The position numbers and the translations under genes are program-made. This document shows positions 46,391 through 54,769 of a DNA stretch of 64,000 nt, in pieces. Position 1 is the first letter of the stretch; every line of letters begins with the position of its first letter. The notes beneath the pieces are model-generated. The model was not told the origin of the DNA, ran no database searches, and was given only the letters and a program-made list of their open reading frames with translations. Location: the NCBI GenBank assembly GCA_016458225.1, contig JAEMGR010000017.1, positions 98,567 through 162,566 on the forward strand. Direction: 5' to 3'. The stretch comes from Myxococcaceae bacterium JPH2. GTDB lineage: Bacteria > Myxococcota > Myxococcia > Myxococcales > Myxococcaceae.

Positions 46391-47650
46391 TTACAGGCCG
46401 CCCTTGGCGCGCAGCATGCGGACCACCTCGGCGGCCATCACCTGGTGGCCTTGCTCGCTCGGGTGGATGCCGTCCACGGCGAGCCCGGGGAGGAACAGGT
46501 CCGGGTTGCTGGGCTGGCGCGTGACGGCCTCCAGGTCGATGACCGTCGCGCGCGAGAGCTGGCGGATCCACGCGTTGAGCGCGTGGCGTTGGGCCTTCAC
46601 CTGCCCGTAGTCGCCATAGTGCGTCTTCTCCTTGGGCAGCAGCGTGCCCACCCAGAGGCGACAGAAGGGCTCCAGGCTGTCGAGCATGCGCGTCATCCGG
46701 TCCTCCAGCTCCGCCACGCTCAGGCCGCTGCTCAAGTCATTGGTGCCCAGGAGCACGATGCAGTCCGTGACGCCCTCCATCGAGAGCACCTCCTGCTGGA
46801 GGTTGAGCTGGGCGTCCCAGAAGCCCTCGCCGGACACGCCCGAGTTCACCACGGGGATGCCGAGCTGCTGCTCCGCCAGCGACGGCCACGCCTTGCGCGT
46901 GTCGCTGTGGCTGCTCATGTAGCCCTCGGTGATGCTGTCCCCGATGGCCACGAAGGCGCGTCCTGGCGGTCCCTCCACGTCCACCGTGGCCACGCCCACG
47001 GCCTTCTCCCACGGCGCTCCGCCCAGGGGCCCCTGGGTCATCGCGAACGCTCCGGCGCGCGCGAAGCTGCCGGGGAAGGCGTCGATGGTGCTCGCGGCCA
47101 CGTTGCCCTGGGCCTCGAACGAGATGATCACTTCGTCGGACACCGTCACCGGAAACGCGACGGGGTCCGACGTCACCAGCGTGCGAGCCCCCGTGGCGAA
47201 GCCCGCCGAGCCTCGGAACGCGATGGTCACGGGCGCCGAGGCGAGCGCTCCGGTGTCGTCTCCCGCTCGGGCGATGGAGGCGCGCTGGAGCGTGAGGTTG
47301 CCATCCCCCGCGCGGAACGTGATGCGCACGCGGTCACCCGCACGGCCCACGCGCAGGCGCAGGCGGAACGTCGTCAGTCCATCCGTGGCGATCGAGCCGC
47401 GCAGGGCCTGATGAAAGCCCGGCTGGAACGTGGGCTTCGGCGCGGGCGGTGGCCGGGGCGTGGTGTGTTTCTCGTCACGCAAGTCCAGCACGGGAGTGGG
47501 CTCCAGCGGTGCCTGGGCCGCGTCCTGCGAGGTGCGCGACGACAGGCTCGCGGCGATGGACTCCGCGCGCGAGGTGTCTCCTCCCAGGCCGCATGCAGCC
47601 AACAGCCCGAGCGTCCCCACGACTCCCATCAGCCTGTTGTTCCACGCCAT
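46391..47650 (-). CDS. GDSL/SGNH-hydrolase lipoprotein
   Basis: The protein is 419 residues from ATG 47650, with GGAGGTGG just upstream. The lipobox LLAACG makes it a lipoprotein. A Pro-rich linker leads to a ~130-residue beta domain (TTFRLRLRVGRAGDRVRITF). The SGNH esterase domain follows: FVAIGDSITEGYM (block I, catalytic Ser), VVNSGVSGEGF (block II, Gly), VLLGTNDLSSG (block III, Asn) and VDGIHPSEQGHQVM (block V, Asp-His). All four blocks are present, so an active esterase or acetyl-hydrolase is expected, at the cell surface or in the periplasm. The long frame upstream to 48922 is a shadow of the lipoprotein gene region. Confidence 0.9.
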   Translation of the reverse strand: MAWNNRLMGVVGTLGLLAACGLGGDTSRAESIAASLSSRTSQDAAQAPLEPTPVLDLRDEKHTTPRPPPAPKPTFQPGFHQALRGSIATDGLTTFRLRLRVGRAGDRVRITFRAGDGNLTLQRASIARAGDDTGALASAPVTIAFRGSAGFATGARTLVTSDPVAFPVTVSDEVIISFEAQGNVAASTIDAFPGSFARAGAFAMTQGPLGGAPWEKAVGVATVDVEGPPGRAFVAIGDSITEGYMSSHSDTRKAWPSLAEQQLGIPVVNSGVSGEGFWDAQLNLQQEVLSMEGVTDCIVLLGTNDLSSGLSVAELEDRMTRMLDSLEPFCRLWVGTLLPKEKTHYGDYGQVKAQRHALNAWIRQLSRATVIDLEAVTRQPSNPDLFLPGLAVDGIHPSEQGHQVMAAEVVRMLRAKGGL

Positions 47651-47841
47651 GTCGCCACCTCCCGGCGCGTCCCGATGCACGCGGACTGCCAAGGACGGCG
47701 CGGCGCGGCGCGGCCCATCTCGGCGACAGAGGTTTCCTCCGCCAGACGGATGTGGGGCGCGCGCGAGGGCCCGCGCACCCCACATGGGGAAGCCCGTTGT
47801 CCCGCGAGGTCGTCGCAGTTCCCAGCCCGAGGTGTCTGGGA
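47651..47841. other. Intergenic spacer with GCGGC-type short repeats
   Basis: This 191-bp spacer on the minus-strand side lies between the GDSL gene and the Cys-rich lipoprotein gene upstream of it. A short GGCGC/GCGGC tandem run lies near 47698-47715. I see no gene; the spacer should contain the GDSL promoter. Confidence 0.3.
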
Positions 47842-48732
47842 CTAGGGCACGCACGCGCCCACGTTGGGATTGTTGTCCACGGGACGGCAGGTGCCCGAGG
47901 CACACGCGGGGGCTCCCGTGGGAAAACGACACAGCGGTCGGCACGTGAGTTCCGTCCCCGTGCGGACACACGTGCTGCCAGGGGCGCATTGGTTGCTGAA
48001 GTCGCAGGCGGCGCCCTCGGGCAAGGTGCCGCGGCTCGCGCAGACGGGCCCCAGGGTGGACGGATAGCAGGCGAGGGGCGCGGCGCAGTCCTGTCCCAGC
48101 GCATCGCAGGACTTGGCGGGCGGGCCGCACACCAGCGGCAGCTCCACGGTGCCCTGCAGTCGCAGCACGGTGTTGCATTCCGCGCCCGCGCCGCACTGCG
48201 TGTTGGCGTCGCAGAGCCTGCGGCAGAAGAAGCCCGTGCCTGCATCCGCGAGCGGCTCGTCCTTGCAGAACAGGCCCTTCTTGCACGTGTCGAACGAGGG
48301 GCCCGACACGTCCGGCGACATCGTGCACGCGCCCCCTTCGTCCACCGTGCCCTCCGCCACGCATTGCCGCTGCGTGACCCCGGCGCTCGTCGTTGCGTAC
48401 GTGCAGCGTTGCCCCGAGGCGCAGTCCTGCCGGACGGCGTCGCACGCGCCCGCGAAGCAGCGGCTGCCCGTGCCGCCATCCGCGAGCTGCGCGAAGAGGC
48501 AGGTCGTTCCGGCCCCACAACCTTCCTGCTTGGCCACGTTGCACGTGAAATCCGAGGGCGTCGTGTTCGGTCCTCCGTCGGGGAGCGCGGGTCCACCATC
48601 GCCCCCGTCGCGACCGGGGCTGGAGGGCAGGCCCGAGTCCACCGGTGGACGTCTTCCCACCTCTCCCGAGCACGCGGCCACGCAGAGCGCCACGAGGAGG
48701 GCACCACCCGACAACACGGCATGCACACGCAT
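47842..48732 (-). CDS. Cys-rich lipoprotein
   Basis: The product is 296 residues with a lipoprotein signal (VLSGGALLVALCVAACSG, lipobox VAAC) and a Pro/Gly/Asp-rich linker. The mature part carries more than 20 Cys in recurring short units such as CDAVRQDCASGQRC and CDANTQCGAGAEC. This C-x(5-8)-C-x-x-G-x-x-C pattern resembles myxobacterial surface proteins with repeated disulfide-bonded motifs. No enzyme domain is seen. It is probably anchored in the outer membrane and stabilised by disulfides. It lies upstream of the GDSL gene on the same strand but 191 bp away, so probably a separate unit. Confidence 0.75.
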   Translation of the reverse strand: MRVHAVLSGGALLVALCVAACSGEVGRRPPVDSGLPSSPGRDGGDGGPALPDGGPNTTPSDFTCNVAKQEGCGAGTTCLFAQLADGGTGSRCFAGACDAVRQDCASGQRCTYATTSAGVTQRQCVAEGTVDEGGACTMSPDVSGPSFDTCKKGLFCKDEPLADAGTGFFCRRLCDANTQCGAGAECNTVLRLQGTVELPLVCGPPAKSCDALGQDCAAPLACYPSTLGPVCASRGTLPEGAACDFSNQCAPGSTCVRTGTELTCRPLCRFPTGAPACASGTCRPVDNNPNVGACVP

Positions 48733-48857
48733 TCAGAACTCCTGGCGTGGAGGTCCGATGGGACTTACACGACGAAATCCATTCGCCGGGGGCTCTTGAA
48801 CCGGGCCTGGGAACCAGCGGACACTTGCCGCTTGAACCGTGGGGGTAGCGGGTGCGC

Positions 48858-49223
48858 ATGACTACGAAGGCGGATGCACCGGACGCGGCGGGGGAGCCGA
48901 ATCCGTATGCGAACCGACGCACGGATGAGCGGGTGGCCGCTCGGTTCGAGGTGCGGTTCGAACAGATGCAGGACGCCGCGCGTGCGCTGCGTGCCTATTC
49001 GCTCAACGTGTCGGCCGGCGGGCTGTGCCTGCGCACGCGCAAGGCCTACGACGTGGGCGCGCAGGTGCGGTTGGCCATGGTGATTGGTGGCGAGGAGTTC
49101 AACCTCACCGGCATCATCGCGTGGGTGCGGGATGAGTCCGAGGCCATCGGCGTGCGCTTCACCGACGTGAGCGACGAGGACCACGCTCGGCTCTCGCGCG
49201 TGCTGCAGTCCTTCAAGCGCTGA
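48858..49223 (+). CDS. PilZ-domain protein (Myxococcus type)
   Basis: The protein is 121 residues from ATG 48858; a GTG at 48852 is an alternative. It is essentially one PilZ domain. RRTDERVAARFEVRF holds the Arg pair of the c-di-GMP switch, and NVSAGGLCLRTRK matches (D/N)xSxxG. GIIAWVRDESEAIGVRFTDV closes the barrel. Both binding motifs are intact, so c-di-GMP binding is likely. Such single-domain proteins in myxobacteria affect motility, polysaccharide or development. No partner domain is present. It converges with the acetamidase gene across a perfect terminator hairpin. Confidence 0.85.
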   Translation: MTTKADAPDAAGEPNPYANRRTDERVAARFEVRFEQMQDAARALRAYSLNVSAGGLCLRTRKAYDVGAQVRLAMVIGGEEFNLTGIIAWVRDESEAIGVRFTDVSDEDHARLSRVLQSFKR

Positions 49224-49231
49224 AGGCGCTC

Positions 49232-49264
49232 GGAGTGACCCGTCGTCGCATGACGGGTCACTCC
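49232..49264. terminator. Bidirectional hairpin, perfect 13-bp stem
   Basis: GGAGTGACCCGTC (49232-49244) and GACGGGTCACTCC (49252-49264) pair perfectly around a 7-nt loop, in the 58-bp gap between the convergent PilZ and acetamidase genes. This is the cleanest terminator-like structure in the window, though without a U tract. Confidence 0.72.
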
Positions 49265-49281
49265 CTGACGGCCGCGCGCCT

Positions 49282-50601
49282 TCACTTCACCACGGGCTTG
49301 AGCGTCGCGAGCCGCGCCTTGTCGAGCTTCGCGACGACACCCACGCTGCGGCCCGCCAGGTTGGCCACGACGTACTGCGCGCTGCTGCCCAGCACCTGCG
49401 CGCTCTCCGAGAGCGTCAGCCCGTAGTCCTGCTCCAGCCACTGCGTCAGGCCGCTCGTCGCCGCGCGCAGGGCATCATCCAGGGAGCCCGCCTGTCCCAG
49501 CACCATGAGGTGCGTGGGCGACTCCACGCGCGGCATCGACGCGGCCTTGCCGTGCACGACGTCCACGGTCAGCTCGACCTCTAGCGAGGTCTCCAGCGCG
49601 TACTGAGACGTCTCTCCGTCGCCCTGCGCGGCGTGGGCATCGCCGAAGTAGAGCAGCGCGCCGGGCTGGAAGACGGGGAGGTAGACGGTGTTGCCCTCCA
49701 CCACCTCGTTGAAGTCCATGTTCCCGCCGAAGCGGCTGGTGTCTCCGGTGGAGAAGGCGGGCAGGCCAAAGCCCGGCGCCACCGCGACTCCTCCGAGCAT
49801 GGGCCGCAGCGGCACCGTGAAGTCCTTGAGGCGCTCCGTCGGCGTCTCGGGGCTCGCCACGCCGCGCTCCAGGTCCAGCTTCCAGCGCACGGGCTTGCCC
49901 AGGTCCACCGCCTTGGCGGCCAGCGCCGGCGTGAGCGCCCGTCCGACGACGGTGTCCAGGCTGTCCGCGTAGCGCCGGTTGAGCTTCAGGCGCTTCAGGT
50001 GGATGACGAGCGTGTCCCCGGGACGCGCATCCGCGATGAAGAACGGCCCCGTCTGCGGATTTCCGAAGAGCGCCTGCGTGACGCCGTGCTCGTCCACGCC
50101 GCCCGAGTCGAGCGTCGTGGTGTGCAGCGTGTCGCCCGCCCAGAGCGTGAGCACCGGCTCGCGAGTGGCGGAGAACTCGTTGGAGTAGCTGGTCGGCTTG
50201 AAGTCGTGCGTGCGCGGAGGACCGGCGGGGCGCTCGGGGATTCTCCGCGCGCTGAAGGCGTGCTTCACGCGGACGTTCGGGTGATTGGAGTCCGGCAGGT
50301 CCGCGGTGCCGCGAAGCGTGTCGCCGCTCACCTTGCCGGTATAGGTCGCGCGCGCGTGCTGCGCGTCGGTGACGACGAAGCGCACGTCATTGCCGCTGCG
50401 CTCGCCCTCCAGCGTGTCGCCGTCGAGCTCGCCGCCCAGCCGCTTGCCCGTGCGCTCCAACGTGAGGCCCTGGTAGAGCGCGTTGCCCCAGAGGTCCGTC
50501 GTGACGACCCACCGCTCCGTCGCGGGAGCCTGCGCGAGCACGAGGGAAGGGACACCGCAGACGAGGAGCGCCGTGACGAGTCGATGCATGGTGCCGCGCA
50601 T
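49282..50601 (-). CDS. Exported acetamidase/formamidase family protein
   Basis: The protein is 439 residues from ATG 50601, preceded by AAGGTGA. The signal peptide is LVTALLVCGVPSLVLAQ. Residues ~25-115 form a small beta domain (GKRLGGELDGDTLEGERSG) not found in typical cytoplasmic acetamidases. The acetamidase/formamidase domain follows with LTLWAGDTLHTTTLDSGGVD, NPQTGPFFIADARPGDTLVI, RFGGNMDFNEVVEGNTVYLP and LLYFGDAHAAQGDGE. Metal-site Asp and His residues of the family (GGNMD, GDAHAAQG) are present. The fold hydrolyses short-chain amides; in the periplasm the true substrate may be different. It is flanked by terminator hairpins on both sides. Confidence 0.85.
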   Translation of the reverse strand: MRGTMHRLVTALLVCGVPSLVLAQAPATERWVVTTDLWGNALYQGLTLERTGKRLGGELDGDTLEGERSGNDVRFVVTDAQHARATYTGKVSGDTLRGTADLPDSNHPNVRVKHAFSARRIPERPAGPPRTHDFKPTSYSNEFSATREPVLTLWAGDTLHTTTLDSGGVDEHGVTQALFGNPQTGPFFIADARPGDTLVIHLKRLKLNRRYADSLDTVVGRALTPALAAKAVDLGKPVRWKLDLERGVASPETPTERLKDFTVPLRPMLGGVAVAPGFGLPAFSTGDTSRFGGNMDFNEVVEGNTVYLPVFQPGALLYFGDAHAAQGDGETSQYALETSLEVELTVDVVHGKAASMPRVESPTHLMVLGQAGSLDDALRAATSGLTQWLEQDYGLTLSESAQVLGSSAQYVVANLAGRSVGVVAKLDKARLATLKPVVK

Positions 50602-50647
50602 CGTGTCACCTTGTGTGGGGAGGTATTCGCTGAACACCGCGCGGGGC

Positions 50648-50689
50648 GCCGATTCCCGAGCGCGGGAACGCGTGCGTCCCGGAATCGGC
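50648..50689 (-). terminator. Nested hairpin downstream of GNAT gene
   Basis: GCCGATTCC (50648-50656) and GGAATCGGC (50681-50689) form a perfect 9-bp outer stem. The interior can extend it with GGGAACGC against GCGTCCC, leaving one bulge. It lies 14 nt past the GNAT stop on the minus strand, before the acetamidase start. Confidence 0.55.
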
Positions 50690-50702
50690 ACGCGACCGCG
50701 GA

Positions 50703-51194
50703 CTAGCGGCGCGTCTCCGTCTCGGCGTGGCGGAACACGCCCGAGTCCATCTCGCTGAAGCCGCACGCCTGGTAGAACTGGCGCGTCTCCGGGGTGGAGG
50801 CCAGCGGCGAGATGAGCTGGAGCTGCTTGACGCTCAGCACCCGGCCTCGCTCCACCACCTGCGCGAGCAGCGCCCGTCCCACGCCCCGGCGACGCCACGG
50901 CTCGGACACCACCAGCTCGTCCACCGTGGCCACGCGCCCGCGCAGCCGCAGCTGGGGCCGGTGGGAGAACGACACCATGCCCACGGGGCGGTCCTGCGGG
51001 TCACCGGCCACGAAGATTTCAATCTCCGGATGGCTGATGACCCAGTGGACCGTCTGCTGATCCGTTCCCTGGGGATAGCCCAGCTCACGGAGGAGCAGGG
51101 CCATGGCCTCGGCATCCCCCCGGCGCGCGCGGCGGATGCGGAAGGCGTTGGCCTCGGTACCTACGGGGGTGGCGCGGACGATGGGCGAGGACAC
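50703..51194 (-). CDS. GNAT-family acetyltransferase
   Basis: The product is 163 residues if started at GTG 51194; an ATG at 51254 would add 20 residues that look non-coding. GNAT core: FRIRRARRGDAEAMALLLRE, then VDELVVSEPWRRRGVGRALL with the R/Q-x-x-G-x-G acetyl-CoA loop, and TRQFYQACGFSEMDSGVFRH. It is closest in size and shape to small-molecule or N-terminal acetyltransferases. It lies 81 nt downstream of the E1 beta gene on the same strand and may be part of that transcript. The substrate is unknown, and the start is uncertain. Confidence 0.75.
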   Translation of the reverse strand: MSSPIVRATPVGTEANAFRIRRARRGDAEAMALLLRELGYPQGTDQQTVHWVISHPEIEIFVAGDPQDRPVGMVSFSHRPQLRLRGRVATVDELVVSEPWRRRGVGRALLAQVVERGRVLSVKQLQLISPLASTPETRQFYQACGFSEMDSGVFRHAETETRR

Positions 51195-51275
51195 GGGACC
51201 TGGGATTCTAATGACAGGGCCGCCGGACCTCCAAAGAGGAACGGCGGCCCGCACATCATTGTGTAGGTGCGACGC

Positions 51276-52331
51276 TTACGGCTGCTGCACCGCGAGCGCG
51301 CGCATCGCCTCGGTGATGTCACCCAGCTGCGGCACCGACGCCATCTCCAGCGTGTCCGCCAGACCGATGCCGGGGATGAACTTGCCCGCGAGCAGCTTGG
51401 GCGGCGCGAGCAGCGAGTAGAACAGCTCGTCCACGGTGCGGCGCACCAGGTGCTCGCCGAAGTTCGTCACCTCGGTGTCCTCGTTGACGTAGAGCACGCG
51501 GCCCGTCTTCTGGACGGAGGCCTGGATCATCTCCCAGTCGTAGGGCCACAGCGAGCGCAGGTCGATGACCTCCGCGCTGATGCCCTCGTCGGCGAGCGCG
51601 GCGGCGGCCTTCACGCACAGGGGCAGGGTGCGGCCGTAGCTCACCACGGTGAGCTGCGTGCCCTCGCGGACAATCTTGCCCTTGCCGATGGGGATGGCGA
51701 ACGCCTCCAGGTTCGGCCACTGCGGCCGCCACTGGCTGCGGTCTCCGAGCGGCGCGTCGATCATCTTCGACAGCGCGCGGTCATCGTCGGGCTCGCCCGG
51801 GATGCGCTCCTCGCCCTTCACGCGCAAGAGCGCCTTGGGCTCCAGGAACATGACGGGGTTGGGCTCCTGGCACGCGGAGATGAGCAGCCCGTACGCGTCC
51901 AGCGGCGTGGAGGGCATGACGATCTTCCAGCCCGGGATGTGCGTCATCGTCGCGTCGAACGAGTGCGAGTGGTACATCGACCCGCGGATGCCGCTGCCTA
52001 CCGGCGTGCGCACCACCATGGGCATGTTCCAGTCGCCGTTGCTCGCCCAGCAGGTGTTGCCCGCCAGCTTGAGCAAGTCGATGGTGTTGTAGACGTAGTC
52101 GCAGAACTGGATCTCCGCGACGGGGCGCGAGCCCGCCATGGCCAATCCCATGGCCATGCCGATGATGCCGCGCTCGTCCAGCGGGCTGTTCCACGCCGTC
52201 TTCAGGCCTTGCGTGCACGTGAAGACGCCGCCCAGGGGCGCGCCCACGTCCTCGCCGAAGATGTCCGTGACGCCCAGGTTCTCCTCGGCGTAGTGCAGGG
52301 CCATGCGGATGGCCTGTGCCATGTTGGCCAT
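51276..52331 (-). CDS. 2-oxoacid dehydrogenase E1 beta subunit
   Basis: The product is 351 residues: a transketolase-like Pyr domain (FGEDVGAPLGGVFTCTQGL) and C-terminal domain (VIDLRSLWPYDWEMIQASVQ). The segment PVAEIQFCDYVYNTIDLLKL with MYHSHSFDA fits branched-chain oxoacid E1 beta better than pyruvate E1 beta. With the alpha subunit it decarboxylates a 2-oxoacid on thiamine diphosphate; no E2 or E3 gene follows here. In Myxococcus xanthus the esg locus encodes such an E1 alpha/beta pair for branched-chain oxoacids, needed for iso-fatty acids and E-signalling. This may be its counterpart (esgB). Only 2 bp separate it from the alpha gene. Confidence 0.85.
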   Translation of the reverse strand: MANMAQAIRMALHYAEENLGVTDIFGEDVGAPLGGVFTCTQGLKTAWNSPLDERGIIGMAMGLAMAGSRPVAEIQFCDYVYNTIDLLKLAGNTCWASNGDWNMPMVVRTPVGSGIRGSMYHSHSFDATMTHIPGWKIVMPSTPLDAYGLLISACQEPNPVMFLEPKALLRVKGEERIPGEPDDDRALSKMIDAPLGDRSQWRPQWPNLEAFAIPIGKGKIVREGTQLTVVSYGRTLPLCVKAAAALADEGISAEVIDLRSLWPYDWEMIQASVQKTGRVLYVNEDTEVTNFGEHLVRRTVDELFYSLLAPPKLLAGKFIPGIGLADTLEMASVPQLGDITEAMRALAVQQP

Positions 52332-52333
52332 GG

Positions 52334-53350
52334 TTATTTCTTCTCCGCGTAGATGTGGTTCCAGATGGTCTCGGGGGCGGGCAGCGGCTCGTCGCGCACC
52401 AGGCGCGCGGCAGCGGCCATGTCCTCGGCGTAGCGGTTGCGCGTGTCGTCCATCTGCTGGCGCGTGAGGACGCCGTCCTGCTCCAGGCGCGCCTCGAACT
52501 GCTTGAGGCAGTCCACCTCTTCGGTCACCAGGTTGGCGCCGGACGCGGACGAGTGTCCGTAGAGGCGCGACACGTTGGCCTCCAGCAGGAAGGGCCGGCG
52601 CTCCTTGCGCACGTAGGCCATGGCCTCCTTCAGCTCCTGGTAGGCCTCCACCGGGTCATTCCCGTTGATGGTCTTGCACTGGATGCCAAAGGCCCGGCCG
52701 CGGTCGGCCACGCGCTGCTCGCCGTGCTGCTCCGCTCCGCTCGTGGAGATGCCCCACTTGTTGTTGGTGACGATCATCAGCACCGGCAGCGGCTCGGCGG
52801 GGCGGCTGCACCACACGAGGCACGAGGCGAAGTCGCCCTCGGCCGTGCCCGCGTCTCCGCCCGTGACGATGGTGATGCTGTCGCCGCCCAGGCGCTTCTG
52901 GGCCAGCGCCGTTCCCGGGGCCATCGCGTACTGGACCTCGATGGGCGAGGAGACCGGCACCACGTTCTTGGCGCGGATGGAGAAGTGGCCCGCGAAGTTG
53001 CGGCCGCCGGAGTAGGGGTCCGACGCCGTGTTCTTCATCTGCCGCAGCGCCCCGATGGGCTCCTCGCCCATGGCGAGCAGCGTGGCGGACTGACGGTAGT
53101 GCGCGTGCAGGAAGTCGTAGGCCGGACCCTGGCCCACCTTCATGAGGAGCCCGAGGGGGACGTTGAACGCCTCCTCACCGGGGCCGCCGATCCAGAAGTA
53201 GCCGTGGCCCTGCTTGTACATCTGGATGAGGCGCTCTTCGAGCACGCGTGCCTTGACCATCAGGTCATGGATGCGAATGAGCAGCTCCCGATCGAGCGGG
53301 AGCGGCGCGGAGGCTTCTTTGATCAGTCGGGGTCGGGACACGCGCGACAT
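52334..53350 (-). CDS. 2-oxoacid dehydrogenase E1 alpha subunit
   Basis: The product is 338 residues. It contains the thiamine diphosphate-binding domain: VTGGDAGTAEGDF, then VTNNKWGISTS about 28 residues later. The usual GDG is GDA here. It also has YKQGHGYFWIGGPGEEAFNV and GRNFAGHFSIRAKNV near the active site, and SRLYGHSSASGA, which replaces the phosphorylation loop. Combined with the beta subunit it forms the E1 heterotetramer of a branched-chain-type 2-oxoacid dehydrogenase (candidate esgA). The two genes are co-translated (stop, two bases, start). A possible promoter lies 28-58 bp upstream. Confidence 0.85.
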   Translation of the reverse strand: MSRVSRPRLIKEASAPLPLDRELLIRIHDLMVKARVLEERLIQMYKQGHGYFWIGGPGEEAFNVPLGLLMKVGQGPAYDFLHAHYRQSATLLAMGEEPIGALRQMKNTASDPYSGGRNFAGHFSIRAKNVVPVSSPIEVQYAMAPGTALAQKRLGGDSITIVTGGDAGTAEGDFASCLVWCSRPAEPLPVLMIVTNNKWGISTSGAEQHGEQRVADRGRAFGIQCKTINGNDPVEAYQELKEAMAYVRKERRPFLLEANVSRLYGHSSASGANLVTEEVDCLKQFEARLEQDGVLTRQQMDDTRNRYAEDMAAAARLVRDEPLPAPETIWNHIYAEKK

Positions 53351-53377
53351 CCTCTGGCTGAAGGCTGAAATGGGATG

Positions 53378-53408
53378 CCCCTATAACCCGAACGTGGCCC
53401 GTCCGCTC
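53378..53408 (-). promoter_or_regulatory. Possible sigma-70-type promoter of the E1 alpha/beta operon
   Basis: On the minus strand TTGAGC (53408-53403) and TATAGG (53383-53378) are separated by 19 bp; each matches the consensus at four of six positions. It would give a short leader before the E1 alpha ATG at 53350. It is a weak match, kept because it is the only such pair in the 122-bp gap. Confidence 0.3.
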
Positions 53409-53472
53409 AAGCGCGCTGAAGGGCTGCATGCCCGTGCGTCGGGCGGTCATCATCCGTGGCGCGGCGCGGCAA

Positions 53473-54633
53473 TCAGCGTGTCTCATTCTTCTTAGGAGTC
53501 CGAGCCGCGGCGACGTCCCTGGCCCGCTGGGCCAGCCCGGACGCTCCGACGGAGTCCGCGTGGCGGACAATCTCCCCGAGCGTCGCGTCCGTCAGGTGCT
53601 CGACGTGGGCGCCCCGGAGGAGGGCCTCCACCTCGGCGAGCCCTCCGGAGGCGAGCAGCGCCGACACCAGCGCATGCCCGCCGCTGGGCGAGGGGGCCCG
53701 CGTGAAGGCCTCTCGCAGGGGGCGTACCGCCAGCGTGGCCAGCCCTCCCTCCAGCAGCAGGCTCCCCACGAAGCCCGCGTCGGGGGGCGGCTCGGGCCCG
53801 TCATCCGGGAGCGAGAGGGAGCGCGCCGCATCGCGTCGTCCGCGCCCGGTCGCGCGAGCGCCCGGCAGGCTTCCGAGCAAGGTGCCCAGCGCGTCCGCAT
53901 CGGGGGCCCGCCGGTCGGGTGGTTTCACGGGACGGAGCCCGGCGCGGCGGAAGGCGGGCGCCGAGTCGGCGGGCGCTGTCCACGAGGGCCCGGGCACGCG
54001 CCGCAGTCGGAAGGCTCGCGCCACATGCACCGCCGCCGCGAGGACCGCCAGCGGGGCGAGCCAGTGCGCGGGCCACGCCAGCGCGACGACGAAGAGCCCC
54101 GTCGCGACGACGAAGCCCACCACCGCCACGGCTCGCGGGTGCGGGGCGCCGGTGCGCTTCGCCACGAGCGAGGCCAAGGTGTCCGCGCCGTCCAGGGGCC
54201 ACAGGGGCAGCAGGTTGAGGGCGCTCCAGCCGAAGAGGACCGCTCGGAGCTGCCACGCCACGTGCTCGGCCGTACCGCCCGCCGGCAGAGGCCAGGCGCG
54301 CGTCAGTCCCCAGATGAGGCCGCCCAGCGTGAGCCCCATCAGCGGGCCCGCGAGGCTGACCCAGGCCGCCCGCCCGTGCGTCAGCCGGCCCGTGTTGCCG
54401 GCCGAGGTCGTCCCGCCCAGGCAATGCAGGGCGATGCTCGCGGGATGGCCCAGGCGCCGAAGGGCGAGGGCATGGCCCAGCTCGTGGGCGAGCACGCCGA
54501 CGAAGGCGACCGCGAGCCAGGTCGCCAGGAAGAGGCCGGACTCTCCCATCGCCCAGCCGATGCCCAGGGCCGTCAGCGCGAAGAGGAAGTGGACGCGGAC
54601 GGGGAACCCGAGCACGCGGAAGTGGGGCGGCAT
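53473..54633 (-). CDS. Site-2 protease-like M50 membrane metalloprotease
   Basis: The protein is 386 residues. About five hydrophobic segments span residues 10-215. The zinc motif HELGHALAL is in the second, and LNLLPLWPLDGADT is the second conserved Asp-bearing M50 motif. The N-terminal ~215 residues are thus a compact SREBP-S2P-type core. The remaining ~170 residues are soluble, Arg/Pro/Ala-rich, and helical near the end (LREAFTRAPSPSGGHALVSA), with no CBS or PDZ domain. Such proteases cut membrane-spanning regulators. It lies 137 bp from the divergent SpoIIE-type phosphatase gene, which itself has membrane spans, but a link is only positional. Confidence 0.82.
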   Translation of the reverse strand: MPPHFRVLGFPVRVHFLFALTALGIGWAMGESGLFLATWLAVAFVGVLAHELGHALALRRLGHPASIALHCLGGTTSAGNTGRLTHGRAAWVSLAGPLMGLTLGGLIWGLTRAWPLPAGGTAEHVAWQLRAVLFGWSALNLLPLWPLDGADTLASLVAKRTGAPHPRAVAVVGFVVATGLFVVALAWPAHWLAPLAVLAAAVHVARAFRLRRVPGPSWTAPADSAPAFRRAGLRPVKPPDRRAPDADALGTLLGSLPGARATGRGRRDAARSLSLPDDGPEPPPDAGFVGSLLLEGGLATLAVRPLREAFTRAPSPSGGHALVSALLASGGLAEVEALLRGAHVEHLTDATLGEIVRHADSVGASGLAQRARDVAAARTPKKNETR

Positions 54634-54769
54634 TCAGGACCCATGGTAGCCGCACGCGGCAGGTCCTTGCTTCGTGAGCCACATGCGCTCGCGTCGCGCG
54701 CGAAGTGCGCTAGAGTCCCGGCGCTTCCTTGCCCGCCTCCCGCGCCCGCGCGGCTCTCCCAGGTGCGCT
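54634..54769. promoter_or_regulatory. Divergent promoter region, M50 protease / SpoIIE cluster
   Basis: This 136-bp spacer must contain the start signals for the six-gene cluster on the plus strand and for the protease on the minus strand. A 33-codon in-frame extension of the phosphatase covers part of it and looks Arg-rich and non-coding. I see no -35/-10 pair that I would defend. Confidence 0.3.

Noticed and set aside
46391..48922. An 843-codon frame extending the GDSL protein upstream
   Set aside because: The clean lipobox start at 47650 has a strong ribosome binding site, and the extension lies over the Cys-rich lipoprotein gene in another frame.
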